Shown here: positions 8,876 through 18,213 of the stretch, in pieces
Numbering within the stretch: the stretch's first letter is position 1
Layout: every line of letters starts with the position of its first letter
NCBI GenBank assembly: GCA_937888735.1
Contig: CALASN010000165.1
Location: 1-30,930 of the forward strand
Source of the DNA: UBA5499 sp002426275
Lineage (GTDB): Bacteria; Bacillota; DTU084
Reading direction: 5' to 3'
Length of the DNA stretch: 30,930 nucleotides
Program-made: the position numbers and the translations under genes
Notes under the pieces: generated by a model
What the model saw: only the letters and a program-made list of their open reading frames with translations
What the model was told of the DNA's origin: nothing
The model's database searches: none

Positions 8876-11089
8876 ATGCTACAGCTAACAGAGAACGCGC
8901 TTACGGTATTAGAACGCCGCTATCTTCGCCGCAACAGCGACGGCCAGCTGGAGACGCCAGAGGAGCTGTTTTTGCGGGTTGCCAAGGCTATCGCCCGGAC
9001 AGAGGAGAATTTTGGCACTCCCCAGGAGGAAATCGAGAGTTTAACCCAAACTTTCTATGAACTCATGTGCAATCTGGAGTTTCTCCCCAACTCTCCCACC
9101 TTAATGAACGCGGGCAGGGAGCTGGGACAGCTGTCCGCCTGTTTTGTGCTGCCTGTGGAAGATTCCATGGAAGCCATTTTCGATGCCATTAAATACGCAG
9201 CGCTGATCCATAAAAGCGGCGGCGGCACAGGCTTTTCTTTCTCCCGCCTCAGGCCGAAGAACGACCAAGTCTCCAGCACAGGCGGCGTGGCCAGCGGACC
9301 TGTTTCCTTTATGAAAGTTTTCAACGCCGCCACCCAGGCTGTGATCCAAGGCGGCAAGCGCCGGGGAGCCAATATGGGCGTGCTGCGGGTGGATCACCCA
9401 GATATTTTGCAATTTATCAGAGCAAAGACAGACGAACAAGAACTTACTAACTTCAATATTTCCGTTGCCTTGACAGACGAATTCATGCAGGCTGTAGCCC
9501 AAGAGCGGGACTACGCTTTGCGCAATCCCCGCACAGGCGAGGCAGCCGGCTCCCTGCCAGCCAAGGAAGTATTCGATCTCATCGTGGAAGGAGCATGGAA
9601 AAACGGAGATCCAGGCGTCGTTTTCATCGATACGGTGAATAAATTCAATCCCACGCCGCAGCTGGGAGAGATTGAAGGCACCAATCCCTGCGGCGAGGTT
9701 CCGCTTTTACCCTTTGAAAGTTGTAATCTCGCCTCTTTGAATCTCTCGAAGATGGCAGCCGGCGGGGAAGTGGACTGGGACAAGCTTGCCAGGGTAACCA
9801 GAATCCTGGTTCGGTTTTTGGACGATGTGATCGAGGCCAATCAATACCCCCTGCCTCAGATCGATCAACAGACCAAGCTCAGCCGGAAGATCGGCTTAGG
9901 AGTGATGGGGTTTGCCGATCTGTTGATTCAACTGAACGTTCCTTATAACTCGGAACAAGCGGTGGAACTGGCTGAAAAAATCATGTGTTTCATTCAAACC
10001 GAAGGCAGAGCGGCTTCGGTGGAGTTGGGAAAGGCGCGGGGCAGCTTTCCAGCTTTTGCGGAAAGCGTTTACGCAGGCCAATATCCCGCCCTGCGCAACG
10101 CCACGGTCACGACTGTGGCCCCCACCGGCACCATCAGCATCATCGCCGGCTGTTCCTCCGGAATCGAGCCGCTCTTTGCAGTCTGTTACGTGCGCAATGT
10201 CCTGGATCAGGAGCGCCTTTTGGAAGTGCATCCTCTCTTTGCCGAAGCGATCCGGCAGGTCGGGATCTATTCCAAGGAACTGATGGAGACAGTGGCGGCG
10301 GAAGGTTCAATCGCTCATATCGACGAAATCCCTCCTGAACTGAGAAGGATTTTCGTCACCGCCCACGATGTGGCTCCCGTCTGGCACGTCAAGATCCAGG
10401 CTGCTTTTCAAAAGGGAACCGATAATGCTGTTTCCAAAACAGTGAATTTGCCCCATGAGGCCACTATCGCCGATGTGAGCGAAGTTTATCACTTGGCTTT
10501 TCAGACGGGCTGCAAGGGCGTCACGGTTTATCGCGACGGCAGCCGCCAGAAGCAAGTGCTTGAGGTTACCAAGAAAGAGAAGCCGCAAGCCGTAGCCACA
10601 GCGCGAAATACGATTTTGCCACGGAAGCGGCCCCAGATCACCCACGGCTTGACGCAAAGGGTGCAAACGGGCTGCGGCAATGTGTACGTGACTGTAAACT
10701 CCGACGAAAAAGGACTCTGCGAGGTCTTCACCCAGATCGGCAAAGCCGGCGGCTGCGCCGCCGCCCAAGCTGAAGCCATCAGCCGGCTGGTTTCCTTAGC
10801 CCTGAGAGCGGGCGTAAAAGTTGAAGCCATAGCTAAGCACCTGCGGGGCATTCGTTGCCCTTCGCCAGCTTGGCAATCAGGGGAAGTCATCTGCTCCTGC
10901 CCGGATGCCATCGGCAGGGTGCTGGCCAATACCATAGAAGGCAAGACTGAAATTAGCGCCGCAGGTGAGCTGGAAGAAACTGATAAGCTGCTTAACTTCC
11001 AGGGCGCTTGTCCTGAATGCGGAGCTCACATGCGGCACGTGGACGGCTGCGCGGTGTGCATCTCCTGCGGTTATTCCCGCTGCAGTTAG
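8876..11089 (+). CDS. nrdJ: Adenosylcobalamin-dependent ribonucleotide reductase (class II)
   Basis: Reduces ribonucleotides to deoxyribonucleotides with adenosylcobalamin as radical source, so it does not depend on oxygen. Of 737 residues, the core holds Cys89 and Cys282 (the redox pair), NPCGE at 270-274 with the radical Cys272 and acid/base Asn270 and Glu274, and the substrate loop APTGTIS at about 415-421. A TSCPD domain spans roughly 595-690. The tail has a zinc-ribbon-like cysteine set (CPECG, CAVCISCGYSRCS, 712-736) whose last cysteines probably regenerate the active-site disulfide. An upstream GTG at 8858 is in frame, but I prefer ATG at 8876: it gives the usual N-terminus (MLQLTENALTVLERRYL) and follows GAGGAG at about 10 bases. 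No ATP-cone is seen at the N-terminus. Confidence 0.94.
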   Translation: MLQLTENALTVLERRYLRRNSDGQLETPEELFLRVAKAIARTEENFGTPQEEIESLTQTFYELMCNLEFLPNSPTLMNAGRELGQLSACFVLPVEDSMEAIFDAIKYAALIHKSGGGTGFSFSRLRPKNDQVSSTGGVASGPVSFMKVFNAATQAVIQGGKRRGANMGVLRVDHPDILQFIRAKTDEQELTNFNISVALTDEFMQAVAQERDYALRNPRTGEAAGSLPAKEVFDLIVEGAWKNGDPGVVFIDTVNKFNPTPQLGEIEGTNPCGEVPLLPFESCNLASLNLSKMAAGGEVDWDKLARVTRILVRFLDDVIEANQYPLPQIDQQTKLSRKIGLGVMGFADLLIQLNVPYNSEQAVELAEKIMCFIQTEGRAASVELGKARGSFPAFAESVYAGQYPALRNATVTTVAPTGTISIIAGCSSGIEPLFAVCYVRNVLDQERLLEVHPLFAEAIRQVGIYSKELMETVAAEGSIAHIDEIPPELRRIFVTAHDVAPVWHVKIQAAFQKGTDNAVSKTVNLPHEATIADVSEVYHLAFQTGCKGVTVYRDGSRQKQVLEVTKKEKPQAVATARNTILPRKRPQITHGLTQRVQTGCGNVYVTVNSDEKGLCEVFTQIGKAGGCAAAQAEAISRLVSLALRAGVKVEAIAKHLRGIRCPSPAWQSGEVICSCPDAIGRVLANTIEGKTEISAAGELEETDKLLNFQGACPECGAHMRHVDGCAVCISCGYSRCS

Positions 11090-11124
11090 AAAAGCTTCTT
11101 GAAAGTTTGCCCAGCGGAAGCGGC

Positions 11125-11153
11125 CGAGGGGGCAGAAGTAATCTGCCCCCTCG
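11125..11153 (+). terminator. Strong GC-rich hairpin after nrdJ
   Basis: CGAGGGGGCAGA (11125-11136) and TCTGCCCCCTCG (11142-11153) form a perfect 12-base-pair stem with a 5-base loop, 36 bases after the nrdJ stop. No T-run follows, so it is not a textbook intrinsic terminator. It could stop polymerase with help, protect the mRNA 3' end, or be a simple structural element. Confidence 0.5.
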
Positions 11154-11253
11154 ACTCGTGATCCGCCGCGCGCTGAAAGTCCGCTCTGGGCCGGCAATTG
11201 CCAAGCGCAGGGGTGCGTAAGGTGACAGCTGCGGTGAGGAAGGAGGCAGAAAG

Positions 11254-13470
11254 TTGAGACTAAAGCTGAGGGGAATTCTATGTTTTTTATTTTTCTTGCT
11301 TGGCACTCAGCTTTGCTTTGGTCAACAGGTGATTCTTTTTTTGGTGGACAGAGTAAGCTGGGAAGAATTAGCCGCCTGGCAAGGGCAGCTGCCGAATTTC
11401 AAATGGCTGATGGAGGAGGGGGCTTTGGGCATCCTCAATACCAGAACTGAAAAAGGCACCACGCAGGAAAGCGAGTACCTGACTATTGGGGCCGGAAACC
11501 GCGCTGTGGGCCATGAGGGGGTTTTGGCTGGTTATCAGGCAGACGAACTGGTGGAGAAGGAACGGGCGGACATTGTCTATGCCAGACGGATAGGGCACGG
11601 GGCCGCAAAAGAGTCCGTGTTGGCCTTACAGCTGGGCGCTATAGTCAACGCGAATGAAGATAGCAGCTATGGCGCAGTGCCCGGAGCGCTGGGCAGCGCT
11701 ATTCATCGGGCTGGTAAGAAGACGGCGGTTTTAGGCTGCGGAGATACGCTGGACGAGATCCGCAGACCGCAGGTGGCTATAGCTATGGACCAGGCAGGGA
11801 TTGTGGATTATGGTTTTGTGAGCAAAAAACTTCTGAGAAAAGATCCCCATGCGCCCTTCGGCATAGCGACGGACAGGGAAGCCTTGCTGACCGCTTTCAA
11901 GCGAGTTCAACCGGAGGCTGATTTCATTGTCATTGACTTTGGCGATACGGCCAGGGTTGAAGAATATCGCGATTATCTGACGACAGAAACGCTGGCCAGC
12001 CAGAGATTGTACGCTTTGAAATCCGCAGATCGATTTTTGGGCTCCTTGCGAGGACTGATTGATTGGGATAAAACCCAATTGCTGGTGGCCGCGCCTACTC
12101 CCAACCTGCAGGCCATGAAGGACGGCAGGCGCCTGGCGCCCATTATGGCAATTGGGCAGGGATTCGTTCGCGGCTGCCTGACCGGCCCCACAACCAGGCG
12201 TCCGACTGTGGTGGCGAACGTCGATCTTGCTCCCACAGTGCTGCGGGGGCTTGGGATTGACCAGATGCCGCAGGGCAGCGGAAGAGCCTTCGTAAGCAAG
12301 GCTTATCCGGCTCCTTTAACGTATGCTCTCCGGCACGGCGCTAAATTGGTAGCTCAGAATCAGTTGCGGGTCCCTTTTAATCAAACGTACGTCCTTTACT
12401 TGATCATAGTAATTGTCCTGGCAGCCTGCGGGGTATTTGCCAATAACTCAGGCCGTCTGACAGTTAAGCGGACTTCGCTGCTGCAGAAGCTGCTTCTGGC
12501 GGCTATGGCGGTGCCTGTTGTCACTTTGCTGCTGCCTAGTCTCCCCGGCTTTGATACCTGGGCTGTTTTCCCGGAGGCAATCCTGGTTACAGCCTTATTG
12601 GTTTGGCTTTTGCAGCTCTTGGGCAGCAGGCGTTCCTTGTGGGCATTATCTTTGCTCACGGTGACAGCGCTCTGCATAGATGTGCTGCTGGGCGGGGCGC
12701 AAGGACAGTATTCTTTTTTAGGCTATTCTGCCATCGTCGGCGCTCGCTTTTACGGCATAGGCAACGAGTTTATGGGAGTGCTGGTCGGAGCCGTCCTGGT
12801 GGCCACGGCGGGCTGGGTGGAACGAGGCGGCAGTTTGGGAAGCGCCTTTTTGTTTTTCCTTTTCATCACGGTCGTCATAGGGCTGCCGTTTTTGGGCGCC
12901 AATGTGGGCGGCACAATAACTGCGGTGGCAGCTTTTATCTTGGCCGGACTGAGGCTTTCAGGGCGCCAAGTGAAAGCGAAGCACGTATTTGGAATTATCG
13001 GCGCTGTGATTTTAGCCATTGCTGCGCTGGCATTTTTCGATCGCTATCTGGGTTCCGGGTCGTCTCATTTGGGCAGAAGCATTAAGTATATTACCGCCGG
13101 ACAGTGGAATCAGATTTTGCTGATCATAATCCGCAAAGTGAGCATGAACCTGCGCCTGATTCGTTATACTGTCTGGACCAGAGTGCTGTTATTTTTCTTG
13201 GGCGCCTGTGTGGTGATTGCCATCAGGCCACAGGGCGTGCTCAAGGGGCTTTTCAGCCGCCAAAAGAGCTTCGCCAGTTGCTTTTACGCAGCAGCACTTG
13301 GCACAATTGTCGCTTTCTTTTTCAAAGACTCTGGGGTTGTGGCTGCCGCCACCTTAATGATCTTTCCCGCTTTGAGCTTGTTCTTTCTCTTAGTTGAAAA
13401 GAAAGACGGGGGAGACGGCGGATCTCACGCGGGGGAAGTCCGGCCTTTATCCGCTCGAAGCCGCGGATGA
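11254..13470 (+). CDS. Exported alkaline-phosphatase-superfamily-like domain fused to ~11 membrane helices
   Basis: I do not recognise a named family for this 738-residue protein. Residues 1-23 form a signal peptide (LCFLFFLLGTQLCFG). Residues 25-345 look like an extracytoplasmic domain of the alkaline phosphatase superfamily: VILFLVDRVSWEEL (27-39) with a possible metal ligand Asp32, TTQESEYLTIGAGNRA (69-84), DFGDTARVEEY (229-238), and VDLAPTVLRGLGI (323-335), a close parallel to the sulfatase/phosphopentomutase motif. Residues 378 to about 730 are about 11 hydrophobic helices with GNEFMG and NVGGTITAV loops. The TTG start is 7 bases after AAGGAGG. A role in envelope polymer or lipid-linked phosphate chemistry is inference only. 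It is monocistronic, converging on the next gene. Confidence 0.75.
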   Translation: MRLKLRGILCFLFFLLGTQLCFGQQVILFLVDRVSWEELAAWQGQLPNFKWLMEEGALGILNTRTEKGTTQESEYLTIGAGNRAVGHEGVLAGYQADELVEKERADIVYARRIGHGAAKESVLALQLGAIVNANEDSSYGAVPGALGSAIHRAGKKTAVLGCGDTLDEIRRPQVAIAMDQAGIVDYGFVSKKLLRKDPHAPFGIATDREALLTAFKRVQPEADFIVIDFGDTARVEEYRDYLTTETLASQRLYALKSADRFLGSLRGLIDWDKTQLLVAAPTPNLQAMKDGRRLAPIMAIGQGFVRGCLTGPTTRRPTVVANVDLAPTVLRGLGIDQMPQGSGRAFVSKAYPAPLTYALRHGAKLVAQNQLRVPFNQTYVLYLIIVIVLAACGVFANNSGRLTVKRTSLLQKLLLAAMAVPVVTLLLPSLPGFDTWAVFPEAILVTALLVWLLQLLGSRRSLWALSLLTVTALCIDVLLGGAQGQYSFLGYSAIVGARFYGIGNEFMGVLVGAVLVATAGWVERGGSLGSAFLFFLFITVVIGLPFLGANVGGTITAVAAFILAGLRLSGRQVKAKHVFGIIGAVILAIAALAFFDRYLGSGSSHLGRSIKYITAGQWNQILLIIIRKVSMNLRLIRYTVWTRVLLFFLGACVVIAIRPQGVLKGLFSRQKSFASCFYAAALGTIVAFFFKDSGVVAAATLMIFPALSLFFLLVEKKDGGDGGSHAGEVRPLSARSRG

Positions 13471-13532
13471 ACCGGGCAGAGGATGCGCTCTGTGATTGGC
13501 GGAGCAAGGAAACGAACGGACGTGCTCTGCGA

Positions 13533-13559
13533 GAGAAGGGGGCGGAAGCCCCCCTTCTC
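13533..13559. terminator. Bidirectional-type terminator between convergent genes
   Basis: GAGAAGGGGG (13533-13542) and CCCCCTTCTC (13550-13559) form a 10-base-pair stem with loop CGGAAGC. It lies between the plus-strand gene ending at 13470 and the minus-strand gene ending at 13571, as expected for a shared terminator. The T-run is poor on both strands. Confidence 0.6.
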
Positions 13560-13570
13560 ACTTCAAGTAG

Positions 13571-16444
13571 TTAGAAATTAGCGCTTACGCCCATGCTGAG
13601 AAGAGATTGGCCTTGGATGCTGATGGGATTGGGCTGGACTGGAGCCTGAAGCCCTTCTGCATAGGCCCCGCCCAAGGAATATTTGAAGTTGGAAATGGTA
13701 CAACCGGGTAAATAGCTATACTGTCCCTCCAAACTAAAGTGAGGTGTGAGCCGCAGACGAAGGCCAAGGTGAGCTGTAAAGCCTGAGGCGGACCAGCCGC
13801 TGAGATCCAGCGTTGAACCCGGCGGATAAACCTGGTCGCCTGTATCATACCCTGGATCTGTGGGTCCGGCAGCGGCCAAGGTGTTTTGGGCGGCCAGCAG
13901 GTATTTGTCCAAACCAATTCCGCCGAAAAGCTCAAAGCGTTCGCTCACTGGCAAGGTACAATTAAGGCTGCCTGCGAAGTTTAAGAGATAACCGCCGGCT
14001 TTGGCGTCAACTTCGTTGCTGACCAGAATGGGATTAGTGAACCCCCGCAGGGAAAAGCCGAGGCCGAGTTGGAAAGCTTTTCTGTTCAGCGGCACATCCA
14101 GCGCCAGGACAAAAATTGGTTTCGCTTCTGCAGAGGCGCTTTGCTCCGCGCTGAAGCTGTATTCGTCAGCTTCAGCATCAGTGAAGACAGCGTAAATTGA
14201 TTTTGCCCCTCCGCTTGCAGCCAGGGGAAGAACGCCTTCAAATGGCAGGTGCAGGGAGAAACTCAAACCGCGGCCTTTATTACTTGCGGGTTGCGCTGCC
14301 GGTCGCCAGGGAGTTGCCTCCGGGACCGGATTTGAGGGCGCGGGCAGCGCCGGTTCTGGTTCGGCACTGCTTTCCCGGCGAAAGTCGAAAAGCAGAGACC
14401 AGTTTTTGAGGCCCTGGATTGAGAAAGGCTGCCAGTGCGATCCAGTATCGCTGCTGGTTGTCACTTTAAAATCGTCGAAGTAAACTTTAACCGGGCTTTG
14501 GTCTTCGGCGCCCACCATTAGCCCGACTTGCCGGCTGCGGGAAAGAGAGCGGTTTTTTTTGCTCAGCAGCCTGCCATTGAGGTAAACTGCAAACGAATTA
14601 TCATCAACCGCCACTTTCAGCGTGTTGCCGCCTCTTGTCAAGTCAATGCCTGCTCCTTCTGCCAGCACTTCTCTGCGTCCGGACTGGAATTCAAAGACCC
14701 GATAACTGCGCTCTGTGGGATTGATCTGGAACAGGCAGAAATTGTCCCAGCCGGAAAAGTTAAAGAGCAAGCCTGCTTCTCCGGCTCGTTGAAAGTCGGC
14801 CTTGACTTCCACTTGATAGCTTGCCCCGGGAATGCGCACGGGGGCGAGGTAGCCGTAGGCAGAGTAGCGCTCGTTCACCTTGATGAAGTACGCTCCGCGT
14901 TTGTAGCCTGCGTTTGTTTGGCCGAAATCGCCTGCTGCCCAGCCGCTTTTACTGGAGAAGTCGTCGAAAAGCAGCACGCGCTCAGGTGAGGGCAGCGCGC
15001 GGCCCTCTGGGACCAGAAGCTGGAAGTTATCGAATGCGAATTCAACCGGGATTTTGTTTTGGGATGCAATCCAGATTCCACTTTGAGTGTCGCTGTCAGG
15101 TGCGCCCAGCCAGATCTTGGTTTGGTACTGGCCGTTGAGATAAATCGTCAACTGCCTGTCGCTTTGGCGCAGCAAGATCTCATTTCTGCCGGTGGGATTT
15201 ACAGCCGATGTTTTTGTCTCCCGGATTAAGTAGAGCCAGCGGTTTCTTTCTCGTTGCAAGAGCGCATAGGTGCCATTTTGAGGATCGATTTGCAGAACGT
15301 TGAATTCGTCCGCGGTCACCAAATTAAAGACTATTCCCGCTTGGCCCTCTTGTTGGCGGCTTTCAAATTCCAGCAGGAGGCTGAAGTTTCCTTCCGGAAC
15401 AGTAGTCGGAGCTAGATATTTCAGGCCTTGGTTCTTTTTGTTCAGCGTAATCTCATAGACGCCGTGCCTGACGCGAGAGCGAGCGCCATCGTAAGAGCCC
15501 CAGTTTTGCTCCCAATCGAAGTTATTGCCATAGAGGATCTGTTCTTCATTTGGAAGGGGAAGCGGCCGTGGCTCTTCGGGCGGCGGATTCGGTTTGGGCT
15601 GCGCGCTAAATTTTGCCAGCCAGATCTGGCCGCGTTCGTCACGGTCTTTTTGCGAAAAGAAATAGGCGTCGTTTCCGTACCAGCCGGCCAGATCTACGTC
15701 GCCGGAGGCAAGCATCAGTCTGTTGTCGCCGTTTTGCTCCATAATCCAAAGGGAAGACAGCCGCGGGCCGGCGTCTTTGTAGACAAGCCGCCTGTCGTTT
15801 GAAGACCAGAAATGAGCGGCGATCTGGGAGTGACCGGTAAGGTTCAAGAGAAAGGCTTGCTTTCCATGCTCATCTACAGACCACAGCTGCGGATAGCCCC
15901 AAAACGGTTTTTTGGTAAAGGTGATTTTCCCGTCTCCGCGCCAGGCCAGGCTGGTGATGGGAAAAAGATCGTCGCTGAGGATTTTTTTGCTGGCGGCAGT
16001 TTTGCGTTCAAAGATATGTAGGTCTCGCCCTTTTTTATAAACCAGCTTCGCGCCTTGTTTATCGAAGGCGAACAATTCGACTCCGGCTAATTTCTCCGCA
16101 TTTCCGTTCAGATCTAAAATGACGAGGGAGCCGGAGGTAGCGGACTGTGTTTCAAGGAAAGCCAGGCCGGTTCCTTGGGGAAGCCATTGCAGTCGGTTAA
16201 TTCGGTTGTAAGTTTCATAGATTTTTTTCGTTGTCCCGGCAGTGCCCGAGCTTGGCGAGAACGGTTTGGTGTAAACGGTGGTTTTGTCATTTTGGCGCTG
16301 ATAAAATGCCGCCAGCTTATTGCCAGGCGCCACGACGGGACTCTCCAGTCCGGCTTTCTCGAAGGTGATCTGAGTTACTTCCAGTGCCATAGCTGCTTGG
16401 GAGCAGATCAAAAGCAACAAAAAAGGCCAGAGTTTTTTTCGCAT
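13571..16444 (-). CDS. Exported beta-propeller / two LamG-like domains / outer-membrane beta-barrel protein
   Basis: An unrecognised 957-residue protein of composite build. Residues 1-20 are a signal peptide ending AMA. Residues 21-280 are TolB/WD40-like propeller repeats (LAWRGDGKITFTKKPFWGYPQLWSVD). A Pro-rich linker (282-300) precedes two related jelly-roll domains (303-478 and 490-663), each with LFDDF- or YGNNFDW-type starts, FN(F/L)...F...QI(N/D)P cores, L.(I/V)YLNG strands and (F/Y)(A/F)(F/D)DF endings. A second Pro-rich linker (690-722) leads to a barrel-like tail (725-957) of alternating strands ending SLLSMGVSANF. The terminal Phe is the outer-membrane insertion signature. A GTG at 16453 is in frame; ATG at 16444 is preferred because GGGAAG lies 8 bases upstream and the signal peptide then starts MRKK. 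Function unknown; surface carbohydrate or ligand binding is a guess. Confidence 0.78.
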   Translation of the reverse strand: MRKKLWPFLLLLICSQAAMALEVTQITFEKAGLESPVVAPGNKLAAFYQRQNDKTTVYTKPFSPSSGTAGTTKKIYETYNRINRLQWLPQGTGLAFLETQSATSGSLVILDLNGNAEKLAGVELFAFDKQGAKLVYKKGRDLHIFERKTAASKKILSDDLFPITSLAWRGDGKITFTKKPFWGYPQLWSVDEHGKQAFLLNLTGHSQIAAHFWSSNDRRLVYKDAGPRLSSLWIMEQNGDNRLMLASGDVDLAGWYGNDAYFFSQKDRDERGQIWLAKFSAQPKPNPPPEEPRPLPLPNEEQILYGNNFDWEQNWGSYDGARSRVRHGVYEITLNKKNQGLKYLAPTTVPEGNFSLLLEFESRQQEGQAGIVFNLVTADEFNVLQIDPQNGTYALLQRERNRWLYLIRETKTSAVNPTGRNEILLRQSDRQLTIYLNGQYQTKIWLGAPDSDTQSGIWIASQNKIPVEFAFDNFQLLVPEGRALPSPERVLLFDDFSSKSGWAAGDFGQTNAGYKRGAYFIKVNERYSAYGYLAPVRIPGASYQVEVKADFQRAGEAGLLFNFSGWDNFCLFQINPTERSYRVFEFQSGRREVLAEGAGIDLTRGGNTLKVAVDDNSFAVYLNGRLLSKKNRSLSRSRQVGLMVGAEDQSPVKVYFDDFKVTTSSDTGSHWQPFSIQGLKNWSLLFDFRRESSAEPEPALPAPSNPVPEATPWRPAAQPASNKGRGLSFSLHLPFEGVLPLAASGGAKSIYAVFTDAEADEYSFSAEQSASAEAKPIFVLALDVPLNRKAFQLGLGFSLRGFTNPILVSNEVDAKAGGYLLNFAGSLNCTLPVSERFELFGGIGLDKYLLAAQNTLAAAGPTDPGYDTGDQVYPPGSTLDLSGWSASGFTAHLGLRLRLTPHFSLEGQYSYLPGCTISNFKYSLGGAYAEGLQAPVQPNPISIQGQSLLSMGVSANF

Positions 16445-16483
16445 CGAAATCACTTCCCATCATATCAATTACGCTCTTTTTCT

Positions 16484-16512
16484 AGTATAGCAGTTTGTGC
16501 ATTAATAGTAAA
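16484..16512 (-). promoter_or_regulatory. Promoter for the propeller/barrel gene
   Basis: On the minus strand TTTACT (16507-16512), 17 bases, TATACT (16484-16489). Initiation would fall near 16477, about 33 bases before the ATG. It forms the left half of a divergent promoter region. Confidence 0.68.
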
Positions 16513-16571
16513 AGAGGAAGAAAGTGGGATTTTTGGCATGCCCTCCAGGCGACCAGGCCGTGGGTTGACTC

Positions 16572-16600
16572 TTGATTTTTTTGAGATCTCGAAATATACT
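16572..16600 (+). promoter_or_regulatory. Promoter for the KdpDE-like operon
   Basis: TTGATT (16572-16577), 17 bases, TATACT (16595-16600). A start near 16607 gives a leader of about 68 bases before the kinase gene. Another TTGACT at 16565 is at an unsuitable 24-base spacing. Confidence 0.65.
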
Positions 16601-16674
16601 ATGAGAAAGAAAATCAGTCGCTCGCTGCGCTTTCTGCGAAGCGAATTTTATGCAAAATGCAAAGAAGAAGGCTC

Positions 16675-18213
16675 ATGAATCAAATCAGCAAAATAGCCGT
16701 GGATGGTACGGAAACCAAACGCGAGCCCAAGATGATGATCTATCTTGGCGCAAGCATAACTTTGGGGTTGCTTATTATCGCGTCTGCCGTTGGATATCTT
16801 TTTCATGTCTTGGGATTGCCGGAGACGGATATCGCTATTGTTTACCTGCTTGCCGTTCTGCTGACGGCGCGGCTTGCGGACGGATATGTTTACGGCGTTA
16901 TCGCTTCATTGCTGGCAGCGTTCTCCTTCAATTTTCTCTTTATGAAGCCGTATTTTACGTTTTCAGTGAGCACACACAATTATATCATCACTTTCATCAT
17001 CATGTTCATCACGGCGCTTGTCACCAGCACCCTAACTGTACGCGCCAGGCAAAACGCAATCAGAGCCGGGGAAAAAGAGGCCGAAACCAAGGCTTTGTAT
17101 ACTTTGACCAATCGGCTTACAGGCGCCTCTGATCTTCATGATATTGCTGGAGTCGCCACCGGCACTATCAGCGAGATGTTAAACAGCAATGTGGGCTGCC
17201 TCTGTTTCGATGAGAACGGGAAACCGGAGCGCACGTTCATTCAACAGGTTGCTCCCGGGAAACAGATCCGGCGGGAAATAGCGGAAAAAGACGCGCTCAC
17301 GTGCAGGATCGGACTTGAATTTCATGATTGGCCGATTTATGGACGGGAAAACACCCTAGGGCTCATCCGGGTTCCCAAAGAAGTGGCTAAAGCCATGAGC
17401 GGGGCTCAAATCAGGATGCTGCGCGCCATGATCGAAAGCACAGCCCTGGCAATGGACCGCTTTCTCGCCGCGCAGCAGCGGCAAAGATCTAAAGCGGAAA
17501 TTGCGCAGGAACGGTACCGCGCTAACCTCTTACGGGCAATTTCTCACGATTTGCGCACCCCCTTGGCCGGCATCATGGGAACGGCTGAAATGCTGATGAG
17601 CATGACGGCGAAAGAAGATCAGCGGTATCCGCTGATGGTAGGCATCTATAAGGATGCCAACTGGTTGCATTCTTTGGTGGAAAACATTTTAAGCCTTACT
17701 CGCCTGCAGGATGGGAAGTTGCTGCTCAATAAACAAAGGGAAGCTGTGGAAGAAGTGGTGGGCGCGGCCGTCCGTCATTTTGCGCGGCAGTGTCCCAATT
17801 ATGAGATCGCGGTGAAGATACCGGATGAATTGCTGTTGGTGCCGATGGACGCCAAGCTGATCGAGCAAGTGCTGATCAATCTTCTGGATAACGCCGTCAA
17901 ACACACGTTGCCCCGGGATGAGATCAGCGTTTCGGTGACAAAGGATACAGCCGGCAACTGCGCTGTGTTCTCAGTCCGCGACAGGGGAGAAGGCATTGCG
18001 GCATCCGATTTGCCCAATATCTTTCAAATGTTTTATACATCGCAGGTCAAGCATTCAGACGCCAAGCGAGGCGTTGGGTTGGGTCTTGCCATCTGTGAGG
18101 CGGCTGTCAAGGCGCATGGCGGAAGCATAAAGGCCCGCAACCGCACGGATGGCCCGGGCGCGGAATTTACATTTAGACTTCCATTGGGAGGCGAGGATCA
18201 TGAATCCGGCTAA
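16675..18213 (+). CDS. KdpD-like sensor histidine kinase lacking the N-terminal KdpD domains
   Basis: A 512-residue membrane kinase corresponding to the C-terminal two thirds of KdpD, the potassium-linked sensor. Residues 22-120 hold four closely spaced helices of the DUF4118 type, followed by a GAF-like region (about 140-260), HisKA with ISHDLRTPLAGIMGT (phospho-acceptor His291), and HATPase_c with N406 (INLLDNAVKH), DRGEG (436-440) and VGLGLAI (467-473). The cytoplasmic KdpD and universal-stress domains that make full KdpD about 900 residues are absent; in other bacteria they bind ligands such as c-di-AMP. ATG at 16675 is chosen for the purine-rich AAGAAGAAGG upstream; ATG at 16657 is an in-frame alternative. 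The stop overlaps the regulator gene by 14 bases. Confidence 0.9.
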   Translation: MNQISKIAVDGTETKREPKMMIYLGASITLGLLIIASAVGYLFHVLGLPETDIAIVYLLAVLLTARLADGYVYGVIASLLAAFSFNFLFMKPYFTFSVSTHNYIITFIIMFITALVTSTLTVRARQNAIRAGEKEAETKALYTLTNRLTGASDLHDIAGVATGTISEMLNSNVGCLCFDENGKPERTFIQQVAPGKQIRREIAEKDALTCRIGLEFHDWPIYGRENTLGLIRVPKEVAKAMSGAQIRMLRAMIESTALAMDRFLAAQQRQRSKAEIAQERYRANLLRAISHDLRTPLAGIMGTAEMLMSMTAKEDQRYPLMVGIYKDANWLHSLVENILSLTRLQDGKLLLNKQREAVEEVVGAAVRHFARQCPNYEIAVKIPDELLLVPMDAKLIEQVLINLLDNAVKHTLPRDEISVSVTKDTAGNCAVFSVRDRGEGIAASDLPNIFQMFYTSQVKHSDAKRGVGLGLAICEAAVKAHGGSIKARNRTDGPGAEFTFRLPLGGEDHESG

